A stretch of 11,299 nt of DNA, from the NCBI GenBank assembly GCA_031396505.1, contig JANNKX010000327.1:1-11299 (forward strand). The letters are read 5' to 3'. This document shows, one piece after another, positions 1 to 6,945 of the stretch; position 1 is the first letter of the stretch, and each line of letters opens with the position of its first letter. The stretch comes from JAAFHS01 sp031396505 (lineage in GTDB: Bacteria; Pseudomonadota; Alphaproteobacteria; Rhodobacterales; Rhodobacteraceae). The position numbers and the translations under genes are program-made. Below the pieces are notes generated by a model that ran no database searches, was not told the DNA's origin, and was given only the letters and a program-made list of their open reading frames with translations.

Positions 1-33
1 CGCTATGGTGTTGCCTTGCGGAAAGGGGCCCCG

Positions 34-1266
34 ATGGCACGCGAAACATTCGAATTCACTGGTGAGGGCGGGCATAAACTGGTGGGCCGCCTTGAATTGC
101 CCGACGGGCCCACGCGCGCAACGGCATTGTTTGCGCATTGCTTCACCTGCGGCAAAGACATCTTTGCGGCCACCCGCATCGCGCGCCGCCTGTCGGCCCT
201 GGGGATTGCGGTGTTGCGGTTCGACTTTACCGGGCTGGGCCATTCCGAGGGTGAGTTCGGCAATTCCGGCTTTTCGGGCAATGTTGCAGACCTGCGCGCG
301 GCGGCGGCGGCGCTGGCGGCGCGGGGCATGGCACCGGGGCTGTTGATCGGGCATTCGCTGGGCGGGGCGGCGGTTCTGGCGGCGGCGCGCAGCATCGCTT
401 CGGCGCGCGCGGTGGTGACGCTGGGCGCGCCGTTCGATCCGGGGCATGTGGCGCATCATTTTGGTGCGCATGTCCGCACGATCGAGGATGAAGGCAGCGC
501 CGAGGTGCAACTGGGGGGGCGCCCCTACAAGATCGCACGCCGTTTCCTGCGCGATATTGACGGGGCGACGCTGATCCATGACTTGCCGCTTTTGAAAAAG
601 GCGCTGCTGGTGTTGCACGCACCGGGTGACACAGTGGTGGGGATCGAAAACGCAGCGGCGATCTTTACGGCCGCCAAACACCCCAAAAGCTTTGTCTCGC
701 TGGACGGGGCGGATCACCTGATCTCAAAGGCGGTGGATGCCGATTATGCGGCCGAGGTGATTGCGACATGGGCCGCGCGCTATCTGGACCTGCCCGCAGC
801 ACCGCCGCCGCCGCCGGGCGTGCCCGAAGGTGTGACGCGGGTCAGTGAGGCGGACGCGAAAGGGTTCTTGCAGCACATCACGACAGGCAAGCATATGCTG
901 CGCGCGGACGAGCCGGAAATCTATGGTGGTACGGATGCAGCACCGTCACCGTATCAACTTCTGGCGGCGTCACTTGGGGCGTGCACGTCAATGACGGTGC
1001 GGATGTATGCGCGGCGCAAAGGCTGGCCGCTGACAGGGATCAGTGTCGATGTGCGCCATGACAAGGTTCACGCGCAAGATTGCGCAGATTGCACAGGCAG
1101 CGACCGGATCGACCGGTTCTCGCGCAAGATCATGCTGCGCGGCGCGCTGGATACCGAACAACGCGCGCGGTTGATGGCGATTGCGGACAAGTGCCCGGTG
1201 CACCGCACGCTGGAGGCTGGGGCCAAGATCGAGACGGAACAGGAGTTTGAGGCGATGCCCGCCTGA
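34..1266 (+). CDS. Bifunctional alpha/beta hydrolase / OsmC family protein
   Basis: The protein has 410 residues and two domains. Residues 1 to about 250 form an alpha/beta hydrolase with the nucleophile motif GHSLGG (Ser108). Likely triad partners are Asp199 (APGDTVV) and His228 (GADHLIS). A proline-rich linker (about 254-262) leads to an OsmC-type domain (about 270-405). Its two redox cysteines are Cys317 (GACTSMTV) and Cys387 (DKCPVH), spaced as in thiol peroxidases that reduce organic hydroperoxides. Family knowledge supports a cytosolic hydrolase with an attached peroxide-detoxifying or thiol-dependent domain; the substrate is unknown. I chose the ATG at 34 because GGAAAGG lies about 7 bases upstream. 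A TTG at 16 would only add six residues and would overlap that site. No promoter is visible in the 33 upstream bases. The gene converges on the EEP gene and overlaps its reading frame by 279 bases. Confidence 0.93.
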   Translation: MARETFEFTGEGGHKLVGRLELPDGPTRATALFAHCFTCGKDIFAATRIARRLSALGIAVLRFDFTGLGHSEGEFGNSGFSGNVADLRAAAAALAARGMAPGLLIGHSLGGAAVLAAARSIASARAVVTLGAPFDPGHVAHHFGAHVRTIEDEGSAEVQLGGRPYKIARRFLRDIDGATLIHDLPLLKKALLVLHAPGDTVVGIENAAAIFTAAKHPKSFVSLDGADHLISKAVDADYAAEVIATWAARYLDLPAAPPPPPGVPEGVTRVSEADAKGFLQHITTGKHMLRADEPEIYGGTDAAPSPYQLLAASLGACTSMTVRMYARRKGWPLTGISVDVRHDKVHAQDCADCTGSDRIDRFSRKIMLRGALDTEQRARLMAIADKCPVHRTLEAGAKIETEQEFEAMPA

Positions 1267-2148
1267 TCCATTACGGGTCCAGGGCAGAACGGCCAGCAGG
1301 CCATGGTGATCGGCACCCGCAAGGGGGCGCAGTGTAACAGCCGTGCCTGCGGGGCCAAGGACATGGTCGATGGGCAAAAGGATGGGGGCGAAGCCTGCAT
1401 AGGTGCCGTGCAACGGCATGGCGATCTGCGTATCGGTGGCGTGCATAAAACGCCCCATGGTGTGGGACCACGGCACCATGTTGAAATCACCGGCGACGAT
1501 GACGGGGCCATCAAGGCGGTCAAGAACGGGGATCAGGGCATCGACCTGATCGGCTTGGCCGAACGGCCATGGCCAGTGCAGATGAACGGACACAATCCAC
1601 AACGGGCCATCAGGGCCGGTAACCTGCATGGCGGCAAGGCCGCGTTCACAGATGGGCGCGGCATCGGTGGGCGGCAGGCGGGTCGCGATGGCAGGGCCGC
1701 CAACGCCGCGCCAAGGGCAATGCAATTGGTGGGGCAGGATATCGGCAAGGGCGGCCATGAACGGCAGATTGCGGGTCAAAACCTCTTGCAGGGTCAGAAT
1801 TGCGGGTGTCGCGGCACGGATATCGGCGGACAGGGCCGGAAGATCCGCGTTCAGGAACAGCATGTTCTTTTGATACAGCAGCGCGCCCTGCCCCGGTGAT
1901 GGCTGCGCAAGGCTGGCCATCAGGATGGGCAAGCCCGCGACACCGGCCATCACGGCGGCGGTGGCGGCGCTTTTTCGGGTGCCGAGGGCAAAGGCGATCA
2001 GGGCCGCGATGGCAGTCAGGACGGCGATTTGCGGGCGGAACACGGCAAAACTGTCACCCGCCGGATGCAAGGCACCCGCGTAGCCAAGGACCAACAGAAG
2101 AATCAGCACAATGGCAGTCAGCGTGAGAAGGCTTTTGAGGATAGCCAT
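988..2148 (-). CDS. Membrane-anchored endonuclease/exonuclease/phosphatase (EEP) family protein with run-on C-terminus
   Basis: As read, the protein is 386 residues. The N-terminus has hydrophobic segments at about 5-27, 37-56 and 61-82, so the catalytic domain is probably membrane-tethered. The EEP fold spans about 90-290. It shows Asn100, the metal-binding Glu122 (LQE), the SVHLHW strand (His189/His191), the GDFN motif (Asp221, Asn223), IDH (Asp261-His262) and the terminal DHH (Asp280-His282). The family hydrolyses phosphodiester or phosphomonoester bonds in nucleic acids, inositol phosphates or lipids; which one applies here cannot be told. Known domains end soon after the last DHH, near residue 290. 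The remaining roughly 92 residues (988-1266) are antisense to the OsmC domain and look non-native. A TAA sits out of frame at 1271-1273, so the original stop may have been lost by a 1-base change. The start codon at 2148 is preceded by only a weak GAAAG. Confidence 0.8.
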   Translation of the reverse strand: MAILKSLLTLTAIVLILLLVLGYAGALHPAGDSFAVFRPQIAVLTAIAALIAFALGTRKSAATAAVMAGVAGLPILMASLAQPSPGQGALLYQKNMLFLNADLPALSADIRAATPAILTLQEVLTRNLPFMAALADILPHQLHCPWRGVGGPAIATRLPPTDAAPICERGLAAMQVTGPDGPLWIVSVHLHWPWPFGQADQVDALIPVLDRLDGPVIVAGDFNMVPWSHTMGRFMHATDTQIAMPLHGTYAGFAPILLPIDHVLGPAGTAVTLRPLAGADHHGLLAVLPWTRNGSGGHRLKLLFRLDLGPSLQRAVHRALVRNRHQPRALFGIQRAAQHDLAREPVDPVAACAICAILRVNLVMAHIDTDPCQRPAFAPRIHPHRH

Positions 2149-2224
2149 GGCTTGGTGCTTTCAAAGGGGCATGGCGTGACTGTTGCGGCCCCTTGTGCCG
2201 AAATGCAGCAGGGCTGGTGCGTGT

Positions 2225-2569
2225 CTAACGCAGGTCAATATAGCGGCCCGTGGAGACCGACCCGTCGCCCGCGATAAAGCGGATATCCAGACCCGCCGCC
2301 TCGGCCTGCACGGTGTAGCAGGACCAGCGGTCGGATGGCGGCCACTGCGAGCAGTATTCATCGCCTGTGACGCGCCACTGGCCGCGGCTGATATCGGGGC
2401 TTTCATACAAGGTCGTGCCGTCGGCATTGAATTGCTGGGTCTCGCCGCCGGTATAGGCGAGCACCCGCGCGATCAGCGCAATGCTGATCTGATCACCCGT
2501 CAGCGTGGCCCAATCATCGGCCATGGCGGGTGCGGTGGAAAGCAGGAAGATCATCAGGGCGGTGCGCAT
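2225..2569 (-). CDS. Small exported protein of unknown function
   Basis: The 114-residue product has a clear N-terminal signal peptide (ALMIFLLSTAPAMA, cleavage probably before Asp-Asp at 18-19), so it is expected in the periplasm. The mature part is about 95 residues. It contains a glycine- and tryptophan-containing core (YTGGETQQFNADGTTLY and GQWRVTGDEYC) and two cysteines in the stretch YCSQWPPSDRWSCY, which could form a disulfide. I recognise the general look of short secreted Rhodobacteraceae proteins but cannot name a family or function. The start ATG at 2569 has an AGGA about 8 bases upstream. The gene lies 76 bases upstream of the EEP gene on the same strand, so the two may be co-transcribed. 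It is divergent from purB across a 78-base gap. Confidence 0.8.
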   Translation of the reverse strand: MRTALMIFLLSTAPAMADDWATLTGDQISIALIARVLAYTGGETQQFNADGTTLYESPDISRGQWRVTGDEYCSQWPPSDRWSCYTVQAEAAGLDIRFIAGDGSVSTGRYIDLR

Positions 2570-2584
2570 CGGGGGTGTCCTGCC

Positions 2585-2613
2585 TTGCCGTTTCTACCTG
2601 TGCAGTTTATGCG
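2585..2613 (+). promoter_or_regulatory. Candidate sigma70-type promoter for purB
   Basis: TTGCCG (2585-2590) and TATGCG (2608-2613) are separated by exactly 17 bases, in the gap between the divergent exported-protein gene and purB. The -35 box matches four of six consensus positions and the -10 box keeps TAT. Transcription would begin near 2620, giving a leader of about 28 bases. This rests on pattern matching only, and the -10 box is weak. Confidence 0.33.
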
Positions 2614-2647
2614 GATGCGGTCCCCTTTTCCAATGAAAGACCGCGTG

Positions 2648-3949
2648 ATGATCCCCCGTTATTCCCGCCCCGAAATGGTTGCGATCTGGTCGCCAGAGAC
2701 AAAGTTCCGCATCTGGTTTGAGATCGAGGCACATGCCTGTGACGCGATGGCCGATCTGGGTGTGATCCCGCGCGCCAATGCAGAGGCGGTCTGGAAAGCG
2801 CGCGACGTGGAGTTTGACGTGGCCGCGATCGACGCGATCGAAGCGGTAACCAAGCATGACGTGATCGCCTTTCTGACGCATCTGTCGGATATCGTGGGCG
2901 CGGATGCCGCGCGTTTTGTGCATCAGGGAATGACCAGTTCGGATGTGCTGGACACCACGCTGAACGTGCAACTGGCTCGGGCGACGGATCTGCTGCTGGC
3001 GGGGGTGGACCGGGTGCTGGCCGCGCTGAAGGCCCGCGCGTTTGAACACAAGGATACGGTCCGCATCGGACGCAGCCACGGCATTCATGCCGAACCGACG
3101 ACGATGGGCCTGACGTTTGCGCGGTTTTATGCGGAAATGGCGCGCAACCGGGCGCGGCTGATGGCGGCACGGGCGGAAATTGCAACGGGGGCAATTTCCG
3201 GGGCGGTGGGGACATTTGCGAATATCGATCCGCGCGTGGAAGCGCATGTCTGTGCCAAACTGGGGCTGATCCCCGAAACCATCAGCACGCAAGTCATTCC
3301 GCGCGACCGGCACGCGATGTTCTTTGCGACATTGGGCGTGATCGCGTCGGGCATCGAAAATGTCGCGATTGAAATCCGCCATATGCAGCGCACCGAAGTG
3401 CTGGAGGCGGAGGAGTTCTTTTCGCCCGGACAGAAGGGGTCGTCCGCGATGCCGCACAAGCGCAACCCGGTGCTGACGGAAAACCTGACGGGGCTGGCGC
3501 GGCTGGTGCGGATGGCCGTTGTGCCCGCGATGGAGAACGTGGCGCTGTGGCATGAACGCGATATCAGTCACTCATCAGTCGAACGCGCGATCGGGCCGGA
3601 TACGACGATCACGCTGGATTTTGCGCTGCACCGTCTGGCGGGTGTGGTGGAAAAACTGGTGATCTATCCCGACAACATGTTGGCAAACATGAACAAGTTC
3701 CGCGGCTTGGTAATGAGCCAGCGGGTGCTGTTGGCACTGACGCAGGCGGGGGTCAGCCGCGAGGATGCGTACCGTCTGGTGCAACGCAATGCGATGAAGG
3801 TCTGGGAACAGGGTGCTGATTTCAAGACAGAACTGCTGGCGGATTCGGATGTGACTGCGGCGCTGACGCCTGCGCAGATCGCAGAGAAATTCGATCTTGG
3901 CTATCACACCAAGCATATCGATACGATTTTTGCCCGCGTTTTCGGCTGA
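2648..3949 (+). CDS. purB: Adenylosuccinate lyase
   Basis: PurB catalyses two beta-eliminations of fumarate: SAICAR to AICAR in de novo purine synthesis, and adenylosuccinate to AMP. It is a cytosolic homotetramer of the fumarase/aspartase superfamily. The 433-residue product has the family's normal length. Visible motifs are TSSDVLDT near residue 97, the catalytic-histidine segment RSHGIHAEPTTMG (His144/His147), and the superfamily signature SSAMPHKRNP at 265-274, whose serines belong to the mobile catalytic loop. I chose the ATG at 2648 because the protein then begins MIPRYSRPEM as in related PurBs, with GAAAGA about 8 bases upstream. The in-frame ATG at 2633 (five residues longer) is possible. 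The open frame reaches back to 2183, but that part is antisense to the exported-protein gene. A probable terminator follows at 3983. Confidence 0.97.
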   Translation: MIPRYSRPEMVAIWSPETKFRIWFEIEAHACDAMADLGVIPRANAEAVWKARDVEFDVAAIDAIEAVTKHDVIAFLTHLSDIVGADAARFVHQGMTSSDVLDTTLNVQLARATDLLLAGVDRVLAALKARAFEHKDTVRIGRSHGIHAEPTTMGLTFARFYAEMARNRARLMAARAEIATGAISGAVGTFANIDPRVEAHVCAKLGLIPETISTQVIPRDRHAMFFATLGVIASGIENVAIEIRHMQRTEVLEAEEFFSPGQKGSSAMPHKRNPVLTENLTGLARLVRMAVVPAMENVALWHERDISHSSVERAIGPDTTITLDFALHRLAGVVEKLVIYPDNMLANMNKFRGLVMSQRVLLALTQAGVSREDAYRLVQRNAMKVWEQGADFKTELLADSDVTAALTPAQIAEKFDLGYHTKHIDTIFARVFG

Positions 3950-3982
3950 TACGGGTACTCGCGAAAGCGTGATCATACCAAA

Positions 3983-4003
3983 CCGTGCGACGCGGATTTT
4001 TTT
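3983..4003 (+). terminator. Short rho-independent terminator after purB
   Basis: CCGTG (3983-3987) pairs with CGCGG (3991-3995) as a 5-bp stem with one G-U pair and a 3-base CGA loop. It is followed by A and seven T residues (3997-4003). It begins 34 bases after the purB stop, in a 114-base gap. The stem is short, so termination may be partial, but the T-run is conspicuous in this GC-rich DNA. Confidence 0.5.
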
Positions 4004-4063
4004 GCGCTGACGAGCGTCGATGTCGTGCTACCTTTCAAATCGAGCCAAAAAAGGATTAATCTC

Positions 4064-4597
4064 ATGCGCCTGCTTTCCGTCGCCCTGATTGCCCTGACCC
4101 CGTTTGCGGCCTTTGCCGCCGGCAGCGACGACCCGGAACCGCCAAAGCCGACGGAAACCACGACCGTCTGCACGGACGGGCAGGTTTATGACGAAGAAAC
4201 CAAGGTCTGCGTTGACCCTGAAGAGCAGACCTTGAACAACGACCAACGCTATGACGCGGTGCGCGAATTGGCCCATGCGGGGCGCGCGGATGATGCGATG
4301 CGGGTGCTGGCATCGATGACCGAAGGCGATACCGACCGCGTGTTGACCTATGTGGGCTTCCTGAACCGCCAGATCGGTAACTGGGAGGTCAGCCTTGCCG
4401 CCTATGACCGCGCGCTGGCGATCAACCCCGACAACGTGCTGGCGCGCAGCTATTACGGGCAGGCGCTGGTTCTGATGAACGAAACCGCGCTGGCGACTGC
4501 GCAGTTGACCGAAATTCGTGCGCGCGGCGGCGCGGGAACATGGGCGGATTATGCGCTGGCAGATGCCATCGCGACGGGGACGACGACGACCTACTGA
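4064..4597 (+). CDS. Exported TPR-repeat protein with a two-cysteine motif
   Basis: The 177-residue protein starts with a signal peptide (residues 1-19, ending AAFAAG). An acidic/proline-rich spacer follows (about 21-33). Next is a small motif with Cys36 and Cys49, CTDGQVYDEETKVC. The region from about 57 to 172 is helical with tetratricopeptide-like repeats. The clearest unit is the one around residues 104-133 (WEVSLAAYDRALAINPDN). TPRs are protein-protein interaction scaffolds, so a periplasmic adaptor role is likely, but the partner is unknown. The ATG at 4064 is supported by AAGGAT about 8 bases upstream and by the signal peptide beginning there. The frame opens at 4025, but the extra 13 residues would spoil the signal sequence. 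The next gene is 21 bases downstream and carries the same cysteine motif. Confidence 0.88.
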   Translation: MRLLSVALIALTPFAAFAAGSDDPEPPKPTETTTVCTDGQVYDEETKVCVDPEEQTLNNDQRYDAVRELAHAGRADDAMRVLASMTEGDTDRVLTYVGFLNRQIGNWEVSLAAYDRALAINPDNVLARSYYGQALVLMNETALATAQLTEIRARGGAGTWADYALADAIATGTTTTY

Positions 4598-4618
4598 CAC
4601 ATCAAAAGGGGATCACAG

Positions 4619-4783
4619 ATGACGTTGAAGACGACACTTGTCGCACTTGCCCTGACGATTGCGCCCAGTCTTGCACTGGCGCAGGGTTGCCCGCATGACC
4701 AAATCCGCGACGCATCCATCAGTTGCGCACAGGGCACGGTGCTGGACGCGGCGACGGGAAAATGTTTGCCCGTCAGCAGCTAG
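4619..4783 (+). CDS. Very small exported cysteine-containing protein
   Basis: This 54-residue gene is easily missed because of its size. Residues 1-21 form a signal peptide (TTLVALALTIAPSLALA) with predicted cleavage before Gln22. The mature peptide is about 33 residues with cysteines at 24, 36 and 49. Residues 36-49 (CAQGTVLDAATGKC) repeat the motif of the upstream TPR protein with identical spacing and position: Cys, Gly, Val, Asp, Thr and Cys all align. AAAAGGGGA lies 7-15 bases before the ATG, a strong ribosome binding site. The gene is 21 bases after the TPR gene, so a two-gene operon is likely. No known function. The signal peptide, the ribosome binding site and the shared motif together make chance unlikely. 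Confidence 0.8.
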   Translation: MTLKTTLVALALTIAPSLALAQGCPHDQIRDASISCAQGTVLDAATGKCLPVSS

Positions 4784-4816
4784 ACTTAGCCGCGTATTAA
4801 CGTTTTTCCCTGCAGA

Positions 4817-4843
4817 CTGCCCCATAGCAATTGCAAGGGGCAG
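4817..4843 (+). promoter_or_regulatory. Inverted repeat enclosing the ribosome binding site of the FliG-like gene
   Basis: CTGCCCC (4817-4823) and GGGGCAG (4837-4843) are perfect 7-bp complements around a 13-base loop. The loop itself contains the palindrome GCAATTGC (4827-4834). The 3' arm includes most of the Shine-Dalgarno sequence AAGGGG (4835-4840), which is 5 bases from the ATG at 4846. In RNA this hairpin would hide the ribosome binding site. It could instead be a DNA operator. Function is inferred. Confidence 0.5.
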
Positions 4844-4845
4844 GC

Positions 4846-5925
4846 ATGGCACGGGATTCAAGCATCGCATTGGCGCGCATCCATCCGGTGCGGGTTGCGG
4901 CGACGACCGCGCTTGGACCGCGCGTGTTGTCGGCGCGCGAAAAGGCTGCGGTGATCGTGCGGCTGTTGCTGACCGAAGGAACGAACCTGCCGCTGTCCAC
5001 GCTGCCTGAACATTTGCAGGCGGCGATTACAGAACAGATGGGGCAGATGCGGCTGGTCGACCGGGCGACGCTTGCCGTGATCGTGGAAGAATTCCTTGGC
5101 GAACTGGAAGAGGTGGGCCTGTCCTTTCCGGGTGGCATTGAAGGTGCCTTGTCGATGATGGACGGGCATATCAGCGAAAGTGCGGCCAACAGGTTGCGCA
5201 GGCTGGCGGGGGCATCGGCCAAAGTGGACCCGTGGGATCGGCTGACCACACTGCCGGTGGACCGTTTGCTGCCGATCATTGATCAGGAAAGCGTGGAAAT
5301 CGCGGCCGTGATGCTGTCAAAGCTGCCGGTGCAAAAGGCGGCGGATTTGCTGGGCAAATTGCCGGGGGACCGGGCGCGTCGTGTGGCCTATGCCATTTCG
5401 ATGACGGGCAATGTCGATCCGGAAACCGTGCGGCGCATCGGCCTGTCACTTGCGGCGCAACTGGACAATCAGGCACCCAAGGCGTTTGACGCAGGGCCGG
5501 TGGAACGGATGGGGGCGATCCTGAACATCTCGCCGGTGATGACGCGTGAAGACGTGCTGAAGGGCCTCGACGAGGCGGATGCAGGCTTTGCCGAACAGGT
5601 GCGCAAGGCGTTGTTCACATTCATTCATATTCCCGCGCGCCTTGCCGCCAAAGACGTGCCGAAAATCGTGCGGGTGGTGGATAACGAGGTGCTGGTCACG
5701 GCGCTAAGCTATGCGGCATCAAAGCCGGATCTGGCAGAGGTGGTGGAATACATGCTGGCCGCACTGTCACAACGCATGGGACAAGCCCTGCGCGAAGAAA
5801 TGGGGGCGCGCGGCAAGATCAAGGACAAGGATGGCGAAACGGCGATGTCGGCAGTGATCACAGGCGTGCGGCAGCTGGAGGCGGCGGGCGAAGTGATCCT
5901 GAAACAAGAGGGCGATGAAGACTGA
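4846..5925 (+). CDS. FliG-like protein (flagellar motor switch family), stand-alone
   Basis: The 359-residue product has the length and mostly helical layout of FliG, the rotor protein that links the MS-ring to FliM and interacts with the MotA stator. An N-terminal region (about 27-125) is followed by a middle domain. There DQESVEIAAVMLSKLP (from residue 146) matches the family's EHPQ-type helix only loosely. The C-terminal domain (about 215-350) has LFTF (256-259), a VVD-x-EVLVTAL segment, LSQRMGQALREEM and QLEAAGEVIL, which align well with canonical FliG. The acidic-acidic-Arg stretch before the torque helix is Ala267-Ala268-Lys269 here. The start at 4846 has AAGGGG 5 bases upstream; a TTG at 4831 is less likely. 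No flagellar genes adjoin it. It may be a divergent fliG for a real motor or a paralogue with another role, so I leave the symbol empty. Confidence 0.82.
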   Translation: MARDSSIALARIHPVRVAATTALGPRVLSAREKAAVIVRLLLTEGTNLPLSTLPEHLQAAITEQMGQMRLVDRATLAVIVEEFLGELEEVGLSFPGGIEGALSMMDGHISESAANRLRRLAGASAKVDPWDRLTTLPVDRLLPIIDQESVEIAAVMLSKLPVQKAADLLGKLPGDRARRVAYAISMTGNVDPETVRRIGLSLAAQLDNQAPKAFDAGPVERMGAILNISPVMTREDVLKGLDEADAGFAEQVRKALFTFIHIPARLAAKDVPKIVRVVDNEVLVTALSYAASKPDLAEVVEYMLAALSQRMGQALREEMGARGKIKDKDGETAMSAVITGVRQLEAAGEVILKQEGDED

Positions 5926-5952
5926 CGGCGCGGCGTCGCAGGTCGGCAGGTG

Positions 5953-5982
5953 GGCGCGCCTTTGGGCCCGAGGCGGGCGCGC
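5953..5982. other. GC-rich inverted repeat in the gap after the FliG-like gene
   Basis: GCGCGCC (5954-5960) is complementary to GGCGCGC (5976-5982) with a 15-base loop. The first arm overlaps the 8-base palindrome GGCGCGCC (5953-5960). It sits in the 137-base gap between the FliG-like and transporter genes. No T-run follows, so it is not a standard rho-independent terminator. In DNA this GC-rich, such repeats can arise by chance. Nothing else certain is seen in this gap except the AAAGGA ribosome binding site (6047-6052) of the next gene. Confidence 0.25.
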
Positions 5983-6062
5983 GCGCAGCCATACCGCCAC
6001 CTTTGCCTTTGTCAGATGCGCCTGATAGGCAGCGGTGACCCATACCAAAGGACTGCCGCCCG

Positions 6063-6935
6063 ATGCCCTCTGCCATTTCGTCCACGGCCAAGGGCATCTT
6101 GTTCATGTTGCTGGCGGTTGTGCTGTTCACGTTGATGGACGCCGCCGTCAAGGGATTGGTGGGGCACATGTCGGTCCCGCAGATCGTCTGGGTCCGGTTC
6201 ATGGGCCAATTGGTGATTGTTGTCGTCCTGTTGCGCGGACGAAGCCTTGCGGTGCTGCGCACGCCCTATCTTGGATTGCACATCGCGCGCGCGGTCACGC
6301 AATTTGCAACCGGGGCTTTGTATTTCGCATCGCTGGCCTATATCGGGCTGGCCGAGGCGCAGGCGCTGGCCGATATCAGCCCGGTATTGATCACGCTGGG
6401 GGCCGCAATTTTTCTGGGTGAACGGTTGGGGCCACGGCGGATCATGGGGGTCGCGGCCGCGATGATCGGCGCAATCATCATCATCCGTCCGGGGATGGGC
6501 ATTTTCAGCCCGGCTGCACTGTTGCCGCTTGCAGCGGCGGTGACTTATGCGGCGAACGCGCTGTTGACGCGGGCGGTTGCACCACGGGAAACGGCGTGGA
6601 CGGCGATGCTTTATGCGGCATTGATTTGCACTGGTCTGTCGAGCTTTGCCTTGCCGTTTGTCTGGGTGCCGATTGCGTTGGCGGATGTGCCACAGATTCT
6701 GATGATTGGCGGGCTGGGCACGCTGGCGCAACTGTGCATCATCCGGTCATTCAGCCTGGCCGAGGCGGGGGTGGTGGCACCGTTTACCTATGCGGGCATT
6801 CTGCTGGCGACGCTGTGGGGCTATCTGTTCTTTGGCGATCTGCCGGACGTCTGGACGTTTGTGGGTGCGCTTGTGATCGTGGGGGCCGGGCTTTATGTCT
6901 GGCATCGCGAAACGGTACTGGCACGGCTGTTATGA
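6063..6935 (+). CDS. DMT-superfamily transporter with two EamA domains
   Basis: The 290-residue inner-membrane protein has about ten hydrophobic helices in two homologous EamA halves (about 8-140 and 150-285). The end of half one shows the typical PVLITLGAAIFLGERLG segment (helices 4-5). Half two has the matching APFTYAGILLATLWGYLFFGDLPD. These paired PxxxxxxxxxxxGE/GD loops are the family's hallmark. DMT transporters of this size export or import small metabolites such as amino acids, nucleosides or S-adenosylmethionine by secondary transport; the substrate cannot be assigned. The ATG at 6063 is preceded by AAAGGA with a 10-base spacer. The acyltransferase gene begins 10 bases after the stop, so the two are probably one transcript. 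Confidence 0.93.
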   Translation: MPSAISSTAKGILFMLLAVVLFTLMDAAVKGLVGHMSVPQIVWVRFMGQLVIVVVLLRGRSLAVLRTPYLGLHIARAVTQFATGALYFASLAYIGLAEAQALADISPVLITLGAAIFLGERLGPRRIMGVAAAMIGAIIIIRPGMGIFSPAALLPLAAAVTYAANALLTRAVAPRETAWTAMLYAALICTGLSSFALPFVWVPIALADVPQILMIGGLGTLAQLCIIRSFSLAEAGVVAPFTYAGILLATLWGYLFFGDLPDVWTFVGALVIVGAGLYVWHRETVLARLL

Positions 6936-6945
6936 TACGGGCGGA

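Noticed and set aside
16..33. TTG start adding six residues to the hydrolase
   Set aside because: The extension overlaps the good GGAAAGG ribosome binding site for the ATG at 34 and adds no conserved residues.
1303..1899. 198-residue plus-strand open frame
   Set aside because: It is the exact antisense of the EEP catalytic domain, has no plausible ribosome binding site or domain, and is glycine/arginine-rich as high-GC shadow frames are.
2183..2647. 155-residue N-terminal extension of purB
   Set aside because: It is antisense to the exported-protein gene, and PurB proteins start at the MIPRYSRPEM position, which has its own ribosome binding site.
2594..3571. 325-residue minus-strand open frame inside purB
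   Set aside because: It is a shadow of purB, rich in His and Arg without recognisable motifs, while the plus strand encodes a fully conserved enzyme.
4784..4810. T-run TTTTT after the 54-residue gene as a terminator
   Set aside because: The only stem before it is CGT/ACG (3 bp), too weak to support a terminator call.
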